A DNA stretch of 64,000 nucleotides, from assembly GCA_964020155.1 (NCBI GenBank), contig OZ026569.1, positions 1,058,807 to 1,122,806 on the forward strand, in the 5' to 3' direction. Origin of the DNA: Chondrilla cf. caribensis. Its lineage: Eukaryota > Porifera > Demospongiae > Chondrillida > Chondrillidae. Numbering within the stretch: position 1 is the stretch's first letter; each line of letters starts with the position of its first letter. Below, piece after piece: positions 52,288 to 64,000 of this stretch. The notes beneath the pieces are model-generated. The model ran no database searches. It was not told the origin of the DNA and saw only the letters and a list, made by a program, of their open reading frames with translations. The position numbers and the translations under genes are program-made.

Positions 52288-53365
52288 TCACAACAACCAA
52301 ACAAAAACAACTGAAAAAAATGATGTGTGTGTGTTTAAATTTGCTGTGCATGTAAGTGAGTATTCTATTCTTTGTTCTTGTTTGAGCTTGGGTGGCTTGA
52401 AGGATGACTTCCCTTTCTTTTTCGATTTGCTGGTTTGGAAGCTCCTCCAACTATCAACGCGCTCAGTGCGATCCGACTGTAACGAAAAAACACAAATATC
52501 ATCTCCAACCACATACAACCTCAGTTAGGTGTGTGATACATGGTGTATTCACATACATCCCGCTGCTCCTTCCACTGCTTCTCCCTTTTAGCTTTCTCTT
52601 GCTCTGCTTCTTCTTCGTCTCTTTGTCTTTTTCTGAAGAGAGACAAGTTGAAATTATCAATGACTAATTCAATCCAGTTCGAAGTGTGTGCACAGTGTCC
52701 ACTCCCTGAAAGTCATATGGCTCATTGTTGCGTACATACCTCTCTTTTTCTTCTTTTTCTTCCAATTCCTTCTTCTTGATCTCTATATCAGCAAAGAGCT
52801 TGGTGATGTGGTTCCTGAGTTGTTGCTGGTACTGTTCATCATGAGTGGATGAAGAATGCAGGAAAACACACGGAATTGGTCAGAGCAGTGTACACAGCAT
52901 ATATCTTTTATCACAGTATGTACAGTAATCCTTGATTTGCAAGGAACATGTTCTGAATTCACTATAATGGAACCTCTTGAAAAACAGACAGCAGATGTAG
53001 CTATTTCGTCCACTGTTGGGAGGGTGTTCACTCTTAACGGGAAATATATACCGGCACTATAGGAAGGCCCGTTTTTGGTGTCTCAGGGAAGTGATTTGTA
53101 TTGTGTCCCTTGTTTGAAATGTCCTTTACAAGAGGTTCCAATACATTGATGAATGTTCGTACATGTCTACATTGTCATTTTAATATTGATTTTCACAGTG
53201 GCCTCATTAATCTGCCATGTAACACAACTCTGTCCCTACATAGTGGATATTGGAACCCACTGTTCAGGACCCAGTGTGTGAATGGGACACATTTACCTTA
53301 TCTTGGTCATCTTCTTCAATCTTGTCCTTCCCTTCTTTTTTGGCAGCTTTTCTCTTCTCATCCAA
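52288..53365 (-). CDS. DNAJC8: DNAJC8 3' exons (spliceosome-associated J-protein), 5' end missing
   Basis: Minus-strand exons 53365-53297, 52831-52740, 52632-52557 and 52476-52288 (stop) join in frame. They encode an acidic/basic helix (KKEGKDKIEEDDQDK), LFADIEIKKKELEEKEEKE, RDEEEAEQEKAKREKQWKEQ and then RVDSWRSFQTSKSKKKGKSS and KPPKLKQEQR. This order matches the C-terminal half of animal DNAJC8, where the RVDSWRxFQ and PPKxKxEQR segments are distinctive. The J domain and N-terminus should lie above 53365 but are not found. That side is occupied by SRP54 repeats, so the gene is truncated or rearranged. The protein runs about 26 residues past the usual end. Confidence 0.75.
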
Positions 53366-53421
53366 CTAACAAGAGTAGGACATAATCCTAAGTTAGGTTG
53401 CTGTGAATGAAATGTACTTGA

Positions 53422-53422
<1 letters not shown>

Positions 53423-53475
<53 letters not shown>

Positions 53476-53577
53476 GTGTGTGTGTGATTAAAGAGAGTGT
53501 GTATGTTTATTCGTGTGTGTGTGCGTGTGTGTGTGAGAGAGAGTGTGTGTGTGTGTGTGTATGCTTATTTGTGTGTG
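53423..53577. repeat. (TG)n at DNAJC8/SRP54 junction
   Basis: TG runs with interspersed GATTAAAGAGAG and GTATGCTTATT segments. The same interspersed pieces recur at 55819-55930, marking the duplication unit boundary. Confidence 0.9.
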
Positions 53578-53624
53578 TTGCATTGCCACTCTTCACTTCT
53601 GGTATCATACATTCACGATTGTAG

Positions 53625-54367
<743 letters not shown>

Positions 54368-54904
54368 CATCAACACAAAACGCTATTTGTTCTTTGAAAA
54401 TGACTGAATTTTTATTGCTTCTGTCCATGACAATATCTTTAAATTAATTCTTGTCCTGAAATTGTGTGAAATATTACATGCACATAAAGCATAGGCACCA
54501 CAGTTCTATATCACATCATATACACATAATCATTCATTATTATTACTGTGGGTGGGTCATGTGCACACTTGTGCAATACACTGGAAGACAGTCACAAAAC
54601 ATTGAGGTTTTTCATCACATCCATACAACATACTGTACATTGGTTATGAGTGGTTTACTTGAGTTGAAAAAAAATAATAAAAAAAGGTCACCCACTCGGG
54701 GTCGAACAAACCCATGGTTGGCTTTATAGGGACTTTCCACATATACTGTGTACTTGGTCATTCCGCGAATGCAGAAGACACTAATCTAGCTGGGAGGTCA
54801 GCCGCGAGTCCCAAAGCTCCCCCCTACGGTTCTTTGTAGAGAGTATTGCAACTGACCACCAGGAAGCGAGCTCTTTTTTTTTCATGGAAAAAATCCGTCC
54901 TTTG

Positions 54905-54980
54905 GAGGATTCGAACCCGCGACCCGGAGCCTAGAGTCGTGTCACCTGACCAACCGGCTACCCAACCGGCTACCGTGACC
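54905..54980 (-). mobile_element. tRNA-like SINE, copy 1
   Basis: The minus strand has a perfect B box GGTTCGAATCC and, upstream, a doubled A-box-like GGTAGCCGGTTGG. It is duplicated at 57268-57342 within unit 2. It lies between the SRP54 end and the ankyrin-like exon. Confidence 0.5.
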
Positions 54981-55369
54981 TATCTATTTTATTATTAGTA
55001 TCTGCGCTATTTATAGTTGCCCTAGGTGTACAATTTGATAGAAAATGATAAAATTGGAGTCGCAGAAGCCTTCCCCAGCACTCAAAGTACTTGGACGTCT
55101 ACTTTAGGTTTGGAAAAACCTTCGCTGGAGATATAAAGTTCGGCGAAGCCGTTTCGCTTGAATTCTAGCCGAATTTCTAATTCTCGGCCTTTTGAAATCG
55201 GCCATCTTTTTGCGCAATATAAAATATAATATAAATTCACTGTTTCAGTTACGTGTGAGAACAAATCGAACAAATCGAAATTACCTGGAGAAGAAGAAAT
55301 CCTTCGGAAAATGCAGTCTTCGGAATCCGATATGTCAGCCCACTTACAGAAGAACTTTAATCCTAATAA

Positions 55370-55700
55370 ACACATGGGGCCCAGTCCTTCCAACGAACGC
55401 CTCTGATATACGCTGTCAGGTTCGAGCACAAACTTTTCCGCCTGAACGAATGCCTTCGATTTGGCGGTGACTCTTTCGTAACTAACGCCAATGGTCGAAC
55501 AGCCTTTCATGTAGCGTGTGCTTCTTCTCGTTCGAGTCAGAGAACAGACAAAAAAGGGAAAGGAACTCCTCCAAATGCTCTTAGACCAGCCCGTGAAGAA
55601 AGAATATCAACTACCGTTTATCAATGGTTCGGACCGCGAGAGGAGAAATGGAATGGACAAGAGTTATGTTTATCATCCGTCTGTGTGTCTGTTGGACAAG
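55370..55700 (+). CDS. Ankyrin-repeat-like exon, copy 1 (partial gene)
   Basis: The open plus frame ends at donor GACAAG|GTGTGG (phase 1). It reads TPLIYAVRFEHKL, LNECLRFGGDSFVTNANGRT and AFHVACASS, with the TPLxxA and G-R-T-A-x-H-x-A-C spacing of ankyrin repeats. A basic low-complexity linker and VYQWFGPREEKWNGQE follow. Upstream, another frame (SSESDMSAHLQKNFNPNKHM) is open up to 55415, so a one-base shift may separate the true N-terminus. No next exon was found. The parent gene was not identified. The minus-strand 142-codon frame over the same DNA is considered a shadow. Confidence 0.4.
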
Positions 55701-55718
55701 GTGTGGTGGTGGTGGTGT

Positions 55719-55806
<88 letters not shown>

Positions 55807-55873
55807 GTGTGTGTGTGTGATTAAAGAGAGAGAGTGTGTATGTTTATTCGTGTGTGTGTGCGTGTATGCTTAT

Positions 55874-55920
<47 letters not shown>

Positions 55921-55937
55921 CTTATTTGTGTGTGTTG
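55701..55937. repeat. (GT)n starting at ankyrin-like exon donor
   Basis: GTGTGGTGGTGG then (GT)n to 55818, followed by the interspersed GATTAAAGAGAG piece and more GT. Confidence 0.9.
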
Positions 55938-55981
55938 CATTGCCACTCTACACGTCTGGTATCATACATTCACGATTGTAG

Positions 55982-56152
55982 AGTTGGACCATCCAAATGG
56001 TAAACGTGTGTTTGACCGTCAAGCAACTATAGAGTGGCCCGTGTAGCCAGAGGTTATGGTACCAGCATAAGAGAAGTGGAGGAGCTGATCAAACAGTATG
56101 GGAAGTTTGCCGAGTTAGTGAAGAAGATGGGAGGAATGAAGGGACTGTTCAA

Positions 56153-56248
<96 letters not shown>

Positions 56249-56273
56249 TTGTGTGTGTGTGTGCGTGCATGCA

Positions 56274-56337
<64 letters not shown>

Positions 56338-56389
56338 TGTGTGTGTGTGTGCGCGAATGTGTGTGTGTGTGTGTGTGTGCGCACGCGCA

Positions 56390-56423
<34 letters not shown>

Positions 56424-56716
56424 TGTACAGTATGTGTATATTATGTGCATTGTGTGTATCCTGCAGGTGGTGACATGTGCAGAAATGTCAATCCAGCACA
56501 GATGGCCAAACTCAACCAGCAAATGGCAAAGATGATCGACCCAAGGGTACTTCAACAAATGGGTATGTTCCCCAATTGGTTGAATTTTTTGACCGTTTAT
56601 TCACTATATTTGGTACTTTTTGTGCAGGTGGAATGGGTGCTCTACAAAATTTGATGCGGCAAGTCCAATCAGGAACTCAGGGGATGCCCCCTGGAATGGG
56701 AGGCGGGAGAAAATGA
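55982..56716 (+). pseudogene. SRP54: SRP54 M-domain exons, copy 2 (frameshifted elsewhere)
   Basis: Exons 55982-56154, 56467-56562 and 56628-56716. Here the end of the first exon is intact (RVARGYGTSIREVEELIKQ, then YGKFAELVKKMGGMKGLFKG). Its start is broken: FDRQA is followed by ACTATAG instead of AGTAG, a two-base gain that shifts the frame. Second and third exons are as in copy 1, with single substitutions (NMGRN becomes NMCRN-like, GGGCAG to GTGCAG). The two copies are thus broken at different places in the same exon. Confidence 0.8.
56155..56428. repeat. (GT)n starting at SRP54 copy 2 donor
   Basis: As in copy 1, filling the intron from its first base. Confidence 0.9.
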
Positions 56717-57733
56717 CATCAACACAAAACGCTATTTGTTCTTTGAAAATGACTGAATTTTTATTGCTTCTGTCCATGACAATATCTTTAAATTAATTCT
56801 TGTCCTGAAATTGATGACCTGTTGTGTGAAATATTACATGCACATAAAGCATAGGCACCACAGTTCTATATCATATCATATACACATAATCATTCATTAT
56901 TATTACTGTGGGTGGGACATGTGCACACTTGTGCAATACACTGGAAGACAGTCACAAAACATCGAGGTTTTTCATCACATCCATACAACATACTGTACAT
57001 TGGTTATGAGTGGTTTACTTGAGTTGAAAAAAAAAAATAAAAAAAAAGGTCACCCACTCAGGGTCGAACAAACCCATGGTTGGCTTTATAGGGACTTTCC
57101 ACATATACTGTGTACTTGGTCATTCCGCGAATGCAGAAGACACTAATCTAGCTGGGAGGTCAGCCGCGAGTCCCAAAGCTCCCCCCTACGGTTCTTTGTA
57201 GAGAGTATTGCAACTGACCACCAGGAAGCGAGCTCTTTTTTTTTTCATGGAAAAAATCCGTCCTTTGGAGGATTCGAACCCGCGACCTGGAGCCTAGAGT
57301 CGTGTCACCTGACCAACCGGCTACCCAACCGGCTACCGTGACCTATCTATTTTATTATTAGTATCTGCGCTATTTATAGTTGCTTTAGGTGTACAATTTG
57401 ATAAAAAAATGATAAAATTGGAGTCGCAGAAGCCTTCCCCAGCACTCAAAGTACTTGGACGTCTACTTTAGGTTTGGAAAAACCTTCGCTGGAGATATAA
57501 AGTTCGGCGAAGCCGTTTCGCTTGAATTCTAGCCGAATTTCTAATTCTCGGCCTTTTGAAATCGGCCATCTTTTTGCGCAATATAAAATATAATATAAAT
57601 TCACTGTTTCAGTTACGTGTGAGAACAAATCGAACAAATCGAAATTACCTGGAGAAGAAGAAATCCTTCGGAAAATGCAGTCTTCGGAATCCGATATGTC
57701 AGCCCACTTACAGAAGAACTTTAATCCTAATAA

Positions 57734-58061
57734 ACACATGGGGCCCAGTCCTTCCAACGAACGCCTCTGATATACGCTGTCAGGTTCGAGCACAAACTTT
57801 TCCTGAACGAATGCCTTCGATTTGGCGGTGACCCTTTCGTAACTAACGCCAATGGTCGAACAGCCTTTCATGTAGCGTGTGCTTCTTCTCGTTCGAGTCA
57901 GAGAACAGACAAAAAAGGGAAAGGAACTCCTCCAAATGCTCTTAGACCAGCCCGTGAAGAAAGAATATCAACTACCGTTTATCAATGGTTCGGACCGCGA
58001 GAGGAGAAATGGAATGGACAAGAGTTATGTTTATCATCCGTCTGTGTGTCTGTTGGACAAG
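57734..58061 (+). CDS. Ankyrin-repeat-like exon, copy 2 (partial gene)
   Basis: Same as 55370-55700 with one codon deleted in frame (KLFRLNE becomes KLFLNE) and the same phase-1 donor. The maintained frame after a three-base deletion mildly supports coding. Confidence 0.4.
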
Positions 58062-58074
58062 GTGTGGTGGTAGT

Positions 58075-58157
<83 letters not shown>

Positions 58158-58198
58158 TTGTGTGTGTGTGTGATTGTGTGTGTGTGTGCGTGCATGTA

Positions 58199-58235
<37 letters not shown>

Positions 58236-58266
58236 GCGAATGTGTGTGTGTGTGTGTGTGTGTGTG
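58062..58266. repeat. (GT)n starting at ankyrin-like copy 2 donor
   Basis: Passes without a break into GT variants that match the SRP54 intron (GTGATTGTG, GCGTGCATGTATG, GCGCGAATG). Confidence 0.9.
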
Positions 58267-58560
58267 AAAATGACTGAATTTTTATTGCTTCTGTCCATGA
58301 CAATATCTTCAAATTAATTCTTGTCCTGAAATTGATGACCTGTTGTGTGAAATATTACATGCACATAAAGCATAGGCACCACAGTTCTATATCACATCAT
58401 ATACACATAATCATTCATTATTATTACTGTGAGTGGGTCATGTGTACACTTGTGCAATACACTGGAAGACAGTCACAAAACATCGAGGTTTGTCATCACA
58501 TCCATACAACATACTGTACATTGGTTATGAGTGGTTTACTTGAGTTGAAAAAAAAAATAA
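58156..58560. repeat. Truncated third unit of the duplication
   Basis: From within the SRP54 intron GT tract the sequence jumps at 58267 to GAAAATGACTGAATTTTTAT, the SRP54 3' UTR of units 1 and 2 (54398, 56746). It then follows them to about 58560. All SRP54 exons are lost, as expected from recombination between GT tracts. Confidence 0.85.
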
Positions 58561-58846
58561 AACTTGAAATTACTCACCGAGGCCGGTATTTGAAGTAACA
58601 AGCCTATTATCACTCGTAGGGAACGGGGCATGGCGCTAATCGTACTCGCCCCTCAGGCGCTATACGCCCTCGTATCTTATTAGGCACTGTAGCAACCAAT
58701 AACTGCTATACTGCCGTCCTAAACAATGATGATGATTAAATTGCTGACGTGTAAGCTAAATTTGGCCTGTCGTTCCATCCCTATGTATAATTATTAGATC
58801 GATCAGCTCTATAACCGTTATAACGTGATCTGGTCAACTCTGCAAT

Positions 58847-58919
58847 ATGGTTTCGACGAAGATAGTCATATTATTTGTGAAGTTTTCTGTGCTGAGGTTG
58901 GTTGCCGGTCTCGAAAGAA
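58847..58919 (+). CDS. Candidate signal-peptide exon of receptor E
   Basis: ATG 58847 reads MVSTKIVILFVKFSVLRLVA then GLER, ending phase 1 at donor GAA AGA A|GTGAGT. Length, hydrophobic core and phase match the signal exons of receptors A-C. The expected following exons lie beyond the retroelement at 59187-60745. Confidence 0.45.
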
Positions 58920-59186
58920 GTGAGTTATCATCCATTAAGAGAGTAAAACAGGTGGTCGTATGCGAGATTGAGTTACAGTATCCACGTTGAAGTGTGCACG
59001 GGGAGACCTGGGGAAATAGGTGTCGTATTTCTGAGGTGGTCTATGGTCGAGCGTGGTTCCAATGTTACTATTATAATACTATTCCGTGTTTCGATTTTGG
59101 ATTAGTAATCTTCAACTGGTAGGAATACACTAATTTATGCATTTTTCGTTTCGTTCAGGTACGGACAGCATCACGTATAGATTTAC

Positions 59187-60745
59187 TTTTTTTTTTTTTT
59201 TTTTTTTTTCACATAATAATATTATGCAGATGGAATGGGTGCTCTACAAAATTGACATAATATGAGAGAAATTCAAAGTGTACATAACATTGTCAATAAT
59301 ACTATAATAATAATTGTATGTAAAATCAATATGCATGCAGTGTGAGGCCATGGGTAGATTAAAAATGCACTAATTGATCAATAATATTGGATGATAACGA
59401 GGACTATATATCAACTGGTTAATAGACATTTAGAGATGGCCCTCATTGACAATCATGTCAATGGGGGTATCAGCTAAATTTATCCTTGCGGGTCTGTGAG
59501 TAGATGATCTGGCGCCTCTCAGGCAAAGCTCAGCGGAGTTGATAAGGGAGAATGCCAATTTGCACCGAATCATTTTCATTGTGTCACTGTATGATGATAG
59601 ACATCTTTCACTGATCATGGATGCGAGTCTCTTGTAAAAGATAGTCGCTGAAGGTCCCATTCCACCTGTAGCCGAGAAAACCAGGGGTGTGAAGGATCCA
59701 TGTTCAACTTCAATGATTCTTCTTTCGTACTGCCTCCTTTTCTCTTTCTCGTTCCTTCTGTAAGAGGCTTGAATGGTCTGGTTAGAGTAGGACGGTGCAG
59801 ATGGGTTGAATACCCTCACATCAAAGTAAGCACTGTGTCTACTACTACCCCAGAATCCCATGGCCTTCACATCCAATCTGGCGTTGTCTTCAATGTTGGC
59901 TGTTCGATTTTCAAATGTTTCCCCTGACAGTGGTTGGAGATGGGGTTCAACTTCAACACCTGTGCATACCTCAGTAAGAAGTTCTGCGGTGAGATCTCGG
60001 ATCTGATTGTGTCTGATGGTTGGGAAAGCTCCCCGGTGGCAACTGAAGGCATGAGTGGTTGTGAAGGTGGCGCCGCAGGAGCAATGGCTTGGTAGTTTGT
60101 CAGGAGTCCATCCATAGCGAATGCAGAGAGCATCGCGATAACCTTGCTTAGTTAAGGCAAACCCGTGTTTCCTCATAGGCAAGGCAGTCAGCCAAGAGGA
60201 GGCACCTTTCTCAGAGGCAAGCTCAAGTATCTTCCTGAATTTAGCTGGTAGTTCATTTTTGAGGTTAGTTATGATCACGTTCTGCATTTCTCGACGATGT
60301 TTTTTAAAGTCTCTCTTCAGTTGTTCCTGTGTCATAGTGATGAGCTGTGGTGTTTTCTCGGTGTGGGGTCTGACTTTTAACACGAACTCCTTCAGAGGTT
60401 CAGTTATGAGACAAGATGTCTGGTATTGGTCTTTTGCTACCTCTGTGGGAATTGGGATTCCAAGACCACCTTCTCTGACTGGGAGTGCAAAAACACGCCT
60501 CTCTAGGTCACTGAAGCTGCTTTGGCCTGTGATGGCGGGCAAGAGTTTGAATCTGATGGCGTCTTCTAACGGTTGTAGAAAATTATGAAGGTCTGGTGAA
60601 ACACGCATGAGGTAATTCCAACTGCTCATCAGGCCATTGGTTAATGCACAGTAAGCAGATTGGGGCTGTGATAGGGCAATTTTGGACAGGAGTTCAATTT
60701 CCTTCACCCATTGGTCGATTTTCCTGGTCAAGAATGATTCTTTGA
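59187..60745 (-). mobile_element. 5'-truncated retroelement with poly(A) tail
   Basis: The minus-strand frame from about 60743 to 59430 (no stop for about 437 codons) contains ALPVREGGLGIPIP, LPMRKHGFALTKQGYRDAL, CSCGATFTTTHAFSCHRG, an acidic stretch DNARLDVKAMGFWG, YFDVRVFNPSAPSY and EVEHGSFTPLVFSATGGMGP. Such sequences are the region after the reverse transcriptase in retroelements common in sponge and cnidarian genomes; D-x-D/E spacing suggests a nuclease-like domain (inference). The reverse transcriptase is missing. A 23-base T run (59187-59209) on the plus strand is a poly(A) tail in element orientation. Confidence 0.7.
59225..59253 (+). pseudogene. 29-bp SRP54 exon fragment inside retroelement 3' flank
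   Basis: GCAGATGGAATGGGTGCTCT and the next bases match the start of the last SRP54 exon including its acceptor (54275, 56624). It lies between the poly(T) run and the element ORF. Confidence 0.7.
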
Positions 60746-60754
60746 TTTACTACA

Positions 60755-61482
<728 letters not shown>

Positions 61483-61483
61483 C

Positions 61484-62183
61484 TTCTTCCTAAAGAAATA
61501 TTGGCAGTTGGCAGAAGGTAAATTCTGAGCGATTTCCTGATAACTGCCAACCAATCCATCGATATTCTGGCTATATCATATGCCATGCATGTGATGTCTA
61601 GTGGTGTGTCGGCTCTCAACCAGAACACTGATTGCCCCCTGTTTAAAATTTGTTATTGTATTGTCTTGTACAGTAAATTCAGGATTTCTTATCCCTAAAT
61701 TGTTGCGAGGAGTCATATTCCAATGACTGACAATCCCTGGAGCAAATTATTGTAGTCAACCCTTCTATACAGTACTTGTATCATACAAAATAATGATTCA
61801 ATGACTGACAAGGTTGCATCAGATGTTAGAATGCAGAGGAGTGCTGCTTTATGTAAGAACAATGTGTGATGTATGCAATGGGTGTGGAAACACCCTTCAA
61901 GAATGCATTCCAGGTTCATATGGCCAGTCATGTGTGCGTGCGCGTGTGTGGTGTGAATGTGTGTGTGCATGCATATATGTGTGTATGTTTATAGATATGA
62001 TGTGTGTACATGTATAAGGTTCATACTATACATATACGTATGTATGTATGTGTTGTATATACAATGTATTCTGTGTGTTGTGTATATTATATATTACGTA
62101 TGTACATACTGTACTATACATACATACGTATATGTAGTATGTTGCGTGGGCGACTTCAAAGGAAAAGCAGTGCACACATTCGT

Positions 62184-62236
<53 letters not shown>

Positions 62237-62370
62237 GTGTGTATGTAATACATATGTACATGCAAGTATGAAGAATTTCCTTCGGGAATGTTGTCTACGT
62301 ATAGTATGCATGGTTATGAATATACACCTAGATAGGGGGCATGATTACAACTTGAGAATAATTTTACTAC
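61484..62370. other. Intron-like sequence of receptor E
   Basis: Shared with the receptor D region (61492-61700 with 42205-42420; 62000-62130 with 44760-44890). Contains (GT)n at 62185-62244. No further exon supported. Confidence 0.5.
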
Positions 62371-62473
62371 AAAGGATGAAGATTGAACATTCAGAAGAAG
62401 GGGAGGTAAAGACCCCTTGCCTCAAGCCACAGAAGAAATCCAAGGCTGTGTGTATAAATGCATTGTTTTGTGC

Positions 62474-62477
<4 letters not shown>

Positions 62478-62550
<73 letters not shown>

Positions 62551-62653
62551 GTGTGTTGTGTGTGTTGTGTGTACGTGTGTGTGTGTACATGTGTGTTGTG
62601 TGTGTGTGCGTGTGTGTGTTTTGTGTACGTGTGTGTGTGTACATGTGTGTTGT

Positions 62654-62708
<55 letters not shown>

Positions 62709-62748
62709 CACGTGTGTGTGTGTGTGTGTTTTGTGTACGTGTGTACAA
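62478..62748. repeat. (TG)n microsatellite with GTACGTGT variants
   Basis: Long compound TG tract upstream of the tail exon, in the position held by 45054-45237 in receptor D. A possible preceding exon (IEHSEEGEVKTPCLKPQKK, about 62380-62450) could not be confirmed. Confidence 0.85.
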
Positions 62749-62876
62749 AATCTGTAGCTACTGTACTTTTTCTCCTGATGTATGTACGTATGTACGTGTC
62801 TCTAATCTCTAATGTCCTTTGCAGTACGTGCTATAATTATAATACTTTTGTGTCATTGAAATGCCTACATGATCAG

Positions 62877-63033
62877 AAGGTATGCAGTTGATGAAGATGA
62901 GAGTAAATTTTCCATTCCATCATACAGAAATGCAGAATTGGATGACGTACTTGTCCCCAGGACAACCAACCTCAGTTATGGGCAGGTTGAAATGCAAAGA
63001 AATCATCTGTTTCCTGTTTATGGAAACCTGTAA
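62877..63033 (+). CDS. Receptor E tyrosine tail exon
   Basis: Acceptor GATCAG| at 62876, phase 2, stop TAA 63031-63033. It reads VDEDESKFSIPSYRNAELDD, then NLSYGQVEMQ and PVYGNL. It closely matches the receptor D tail (45376) but has a normal stop. YRNA and YGNL keep the YxN pattern, and NLSY replaces the NPSY of A and B. Confidence 0.6.
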
Positions 63034-63438
63034 AGATCAATTCGAAACAAATGTTGTTTTGTACTCATTATCAAGTACTTTACATACTTGAGTTCAATCT
63101 TATTGTTTAAAGTTGAATTTGAAGTTCACATGACAATTCTGCTGTGACATAATAATATTTTCCTTTCAATGCAAACAGTGTTTCATTCACTTGCTATTAT
63201 AGTCAATACATGTACGTATATACGTAAAATACTATATACAGTACTATGATAATGTATATATACATATATATTATTCGCAATGTATACGTAGTGCATATAT
63301 ACATAATAGCACATTATTGTGGACTGCTATTCACAGTTATTGAACTGAAACACTATTGTATTATATAATATTAGTAGCTGGAAAGGCTACTAGCTAGCTA
63401 ACTCAAACCTGCCCCTAGCTCACAGAAATCCAAGAGAG
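63034..63438. other. 3' UTR and spacer of receptor E
   Basis: Similar to the sequence after the D tail (45540-45850), AT-rich, no gene. Confidence 0.5.
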
Positions 63439-64000
63439 ATGTTTTTGAGCCTGGTTGTTGTGGTTCTGGAAGGTGTCATCTTCCAGCAAAGTGAGGGATC
63501 ATTGTATAGTTGCCATATCTTATTATGTCAGTAATAGTATTATGTATTTTGTAGTTGGGAATCTTATATATAAATAATATATTCCCATGTATATCTTTGC
63601 AGTCTCTCAAGTTGTACTTGCATGGGTTAGCTCTTTAGTTATCCAATCATCATCTATCATATACGTATGTCATGATAAAAACCTCCAAACATACAGATGT
63701 TCAGATGTTTTTATTTCATTTACTCATGACAGACTGACATTCCCATTTTATATCACAACACAGGTGATGCTGAACCCTTCATCTTCACATCCACTCCTAC
63801 TCCATGTTATGGACATGTAGTGACTTTAACATGTTACCATCCTGAGGTGGCTAGCAGTCCTGAAAGGTACTCCAATTCTACACCACTATGGAGGGAGAAT
63901 GGTACAGTGATAACCAATGATAACATCTACTCTGTGAGGACTGAAGCAGACCGTACCTTCCTCAACATCAACATTACAGTGGACCACTTTCGGAACAAGT
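63439..64000 (+). CDS. Start of a further Ig receptor, cut by the window end
   Basis: Exon 1, 63439-63490, is a signal peptide (MFLSLVVVVLEGVIFQQ) ending phase 1 at GTGAGG. Exon 2 starts at 63764 after CACAACACAG| and reads DAEPFIFTSTPTPCYGHVV, TLTCYHPEV, LWRENGTVITNDN and then FLNINITVDHFRNK to the edge. This is an Ig domain (Cys, Trp) whose second cysteine lies beyond the window. It is a different paralogue from A-C, with several N-glycosylation sites. Confidence 0.65.

Larger units (their letters stand above)
55819..58155. repeat. 2.33-kb tandem duplication, unit 2
   Basis: Full second unit: SRP54 exons, SINE copy (57268-57342) and ankyrin-like exon copy. Confidence 0.9.

Noticed and set aside
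55082..55510. 142-codon minus-strand frame, also at 57446-57871
   Set aside because: It overlaps the plus-strand ankyrin-like exon, whose repeat pattern is better supported. No domain on the minus strand.

Overview
This window looks like metazoan nuclear DNA, most likely from a sponge. That placement is an inference. The evidence is AT-rich sequence, many small exons with GT-AG introns, receptors built from Ig and FN3 domains with tyrosine-bearing tails, animal housekeeping genes (SRP54, DNAJC8), several DNA-transposon relics, and very heavy (TG)n microsatellite content. No bacterial operon, CRISPR array or rRNA was seen.

Layout. 1-3.1 kb: mostly non-coding, with a small MITE and a pogo/CENP-B-like transposase relic sharing its terminal repeat. 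3.2-10.7 kb: a nine-exon plus-strand gene for a histidyl-tRNA-synthetase-like protein; its long fourth intron holds a TTAA-flanked element, a perfect hairpin and a fold-back element. 10.7-15.9 kb: fold-back and TIR elements and a tandem repeat. 16-16.9 kb: a minus-strand MPPED-type metallophosphoesterase frame broken by one in-frame stop. 18-34 kb: a tandem array of Ig-FN3-Ig-FN3 transmembrane receptors: two intact copies (A, B), one collapsed copy (C), and Ig-exon relics upstream of A and C. 34.9-38 kb: a three-exon minus-strand gene for a secreted protein made largely of alanine-paced heptads. 38.5-39.4 kb: tail of a non-LTR retrotransposon.

40.2-47.2 kb: a near-identical 2.66-kb segmental duplication plus pieces of further receptors (duplicated cytoplasmic exon, tail exon, Ig exon). 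48.1-51.8 kb: a satellite of about 182-bp units carrying a 29-bp palindrome. 52.3-53.4 kb: the 3' exons of DNAJC8 on the minus strand. 53.5-58.6 kb: a 2.33-kb tandem duplication holding the SRP54 M-domain exons and an ankyrin-like exon, plus a third copy shortened inside (TG)n. 58.8-63 kb: parts of another receptor (signal exon, glycine-rich domain, membrane helix, tyrosine tail) interrupted by a 5'-truncated retroelement. 63.4-64 kb: the start of one more Ig receptor, running off the window.

Main theme: expansion and decay of a family of cell-surface receptors whose modules sit on phase-1 exons and whose tails carry YxN and NPxY-type tyrosine motifs. Their biological role is not shown by the sequence; cell recognition or allorecognition is a reasonable hypothesis. 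The second theme is (TG)n tracts that begin exactly at 5' splice sites and lie at several duplication or truncation junctions. Exon coordinates were derived by eye from splice signals, reading frame and copy-to-copy comparison; no alignment or database search was run.
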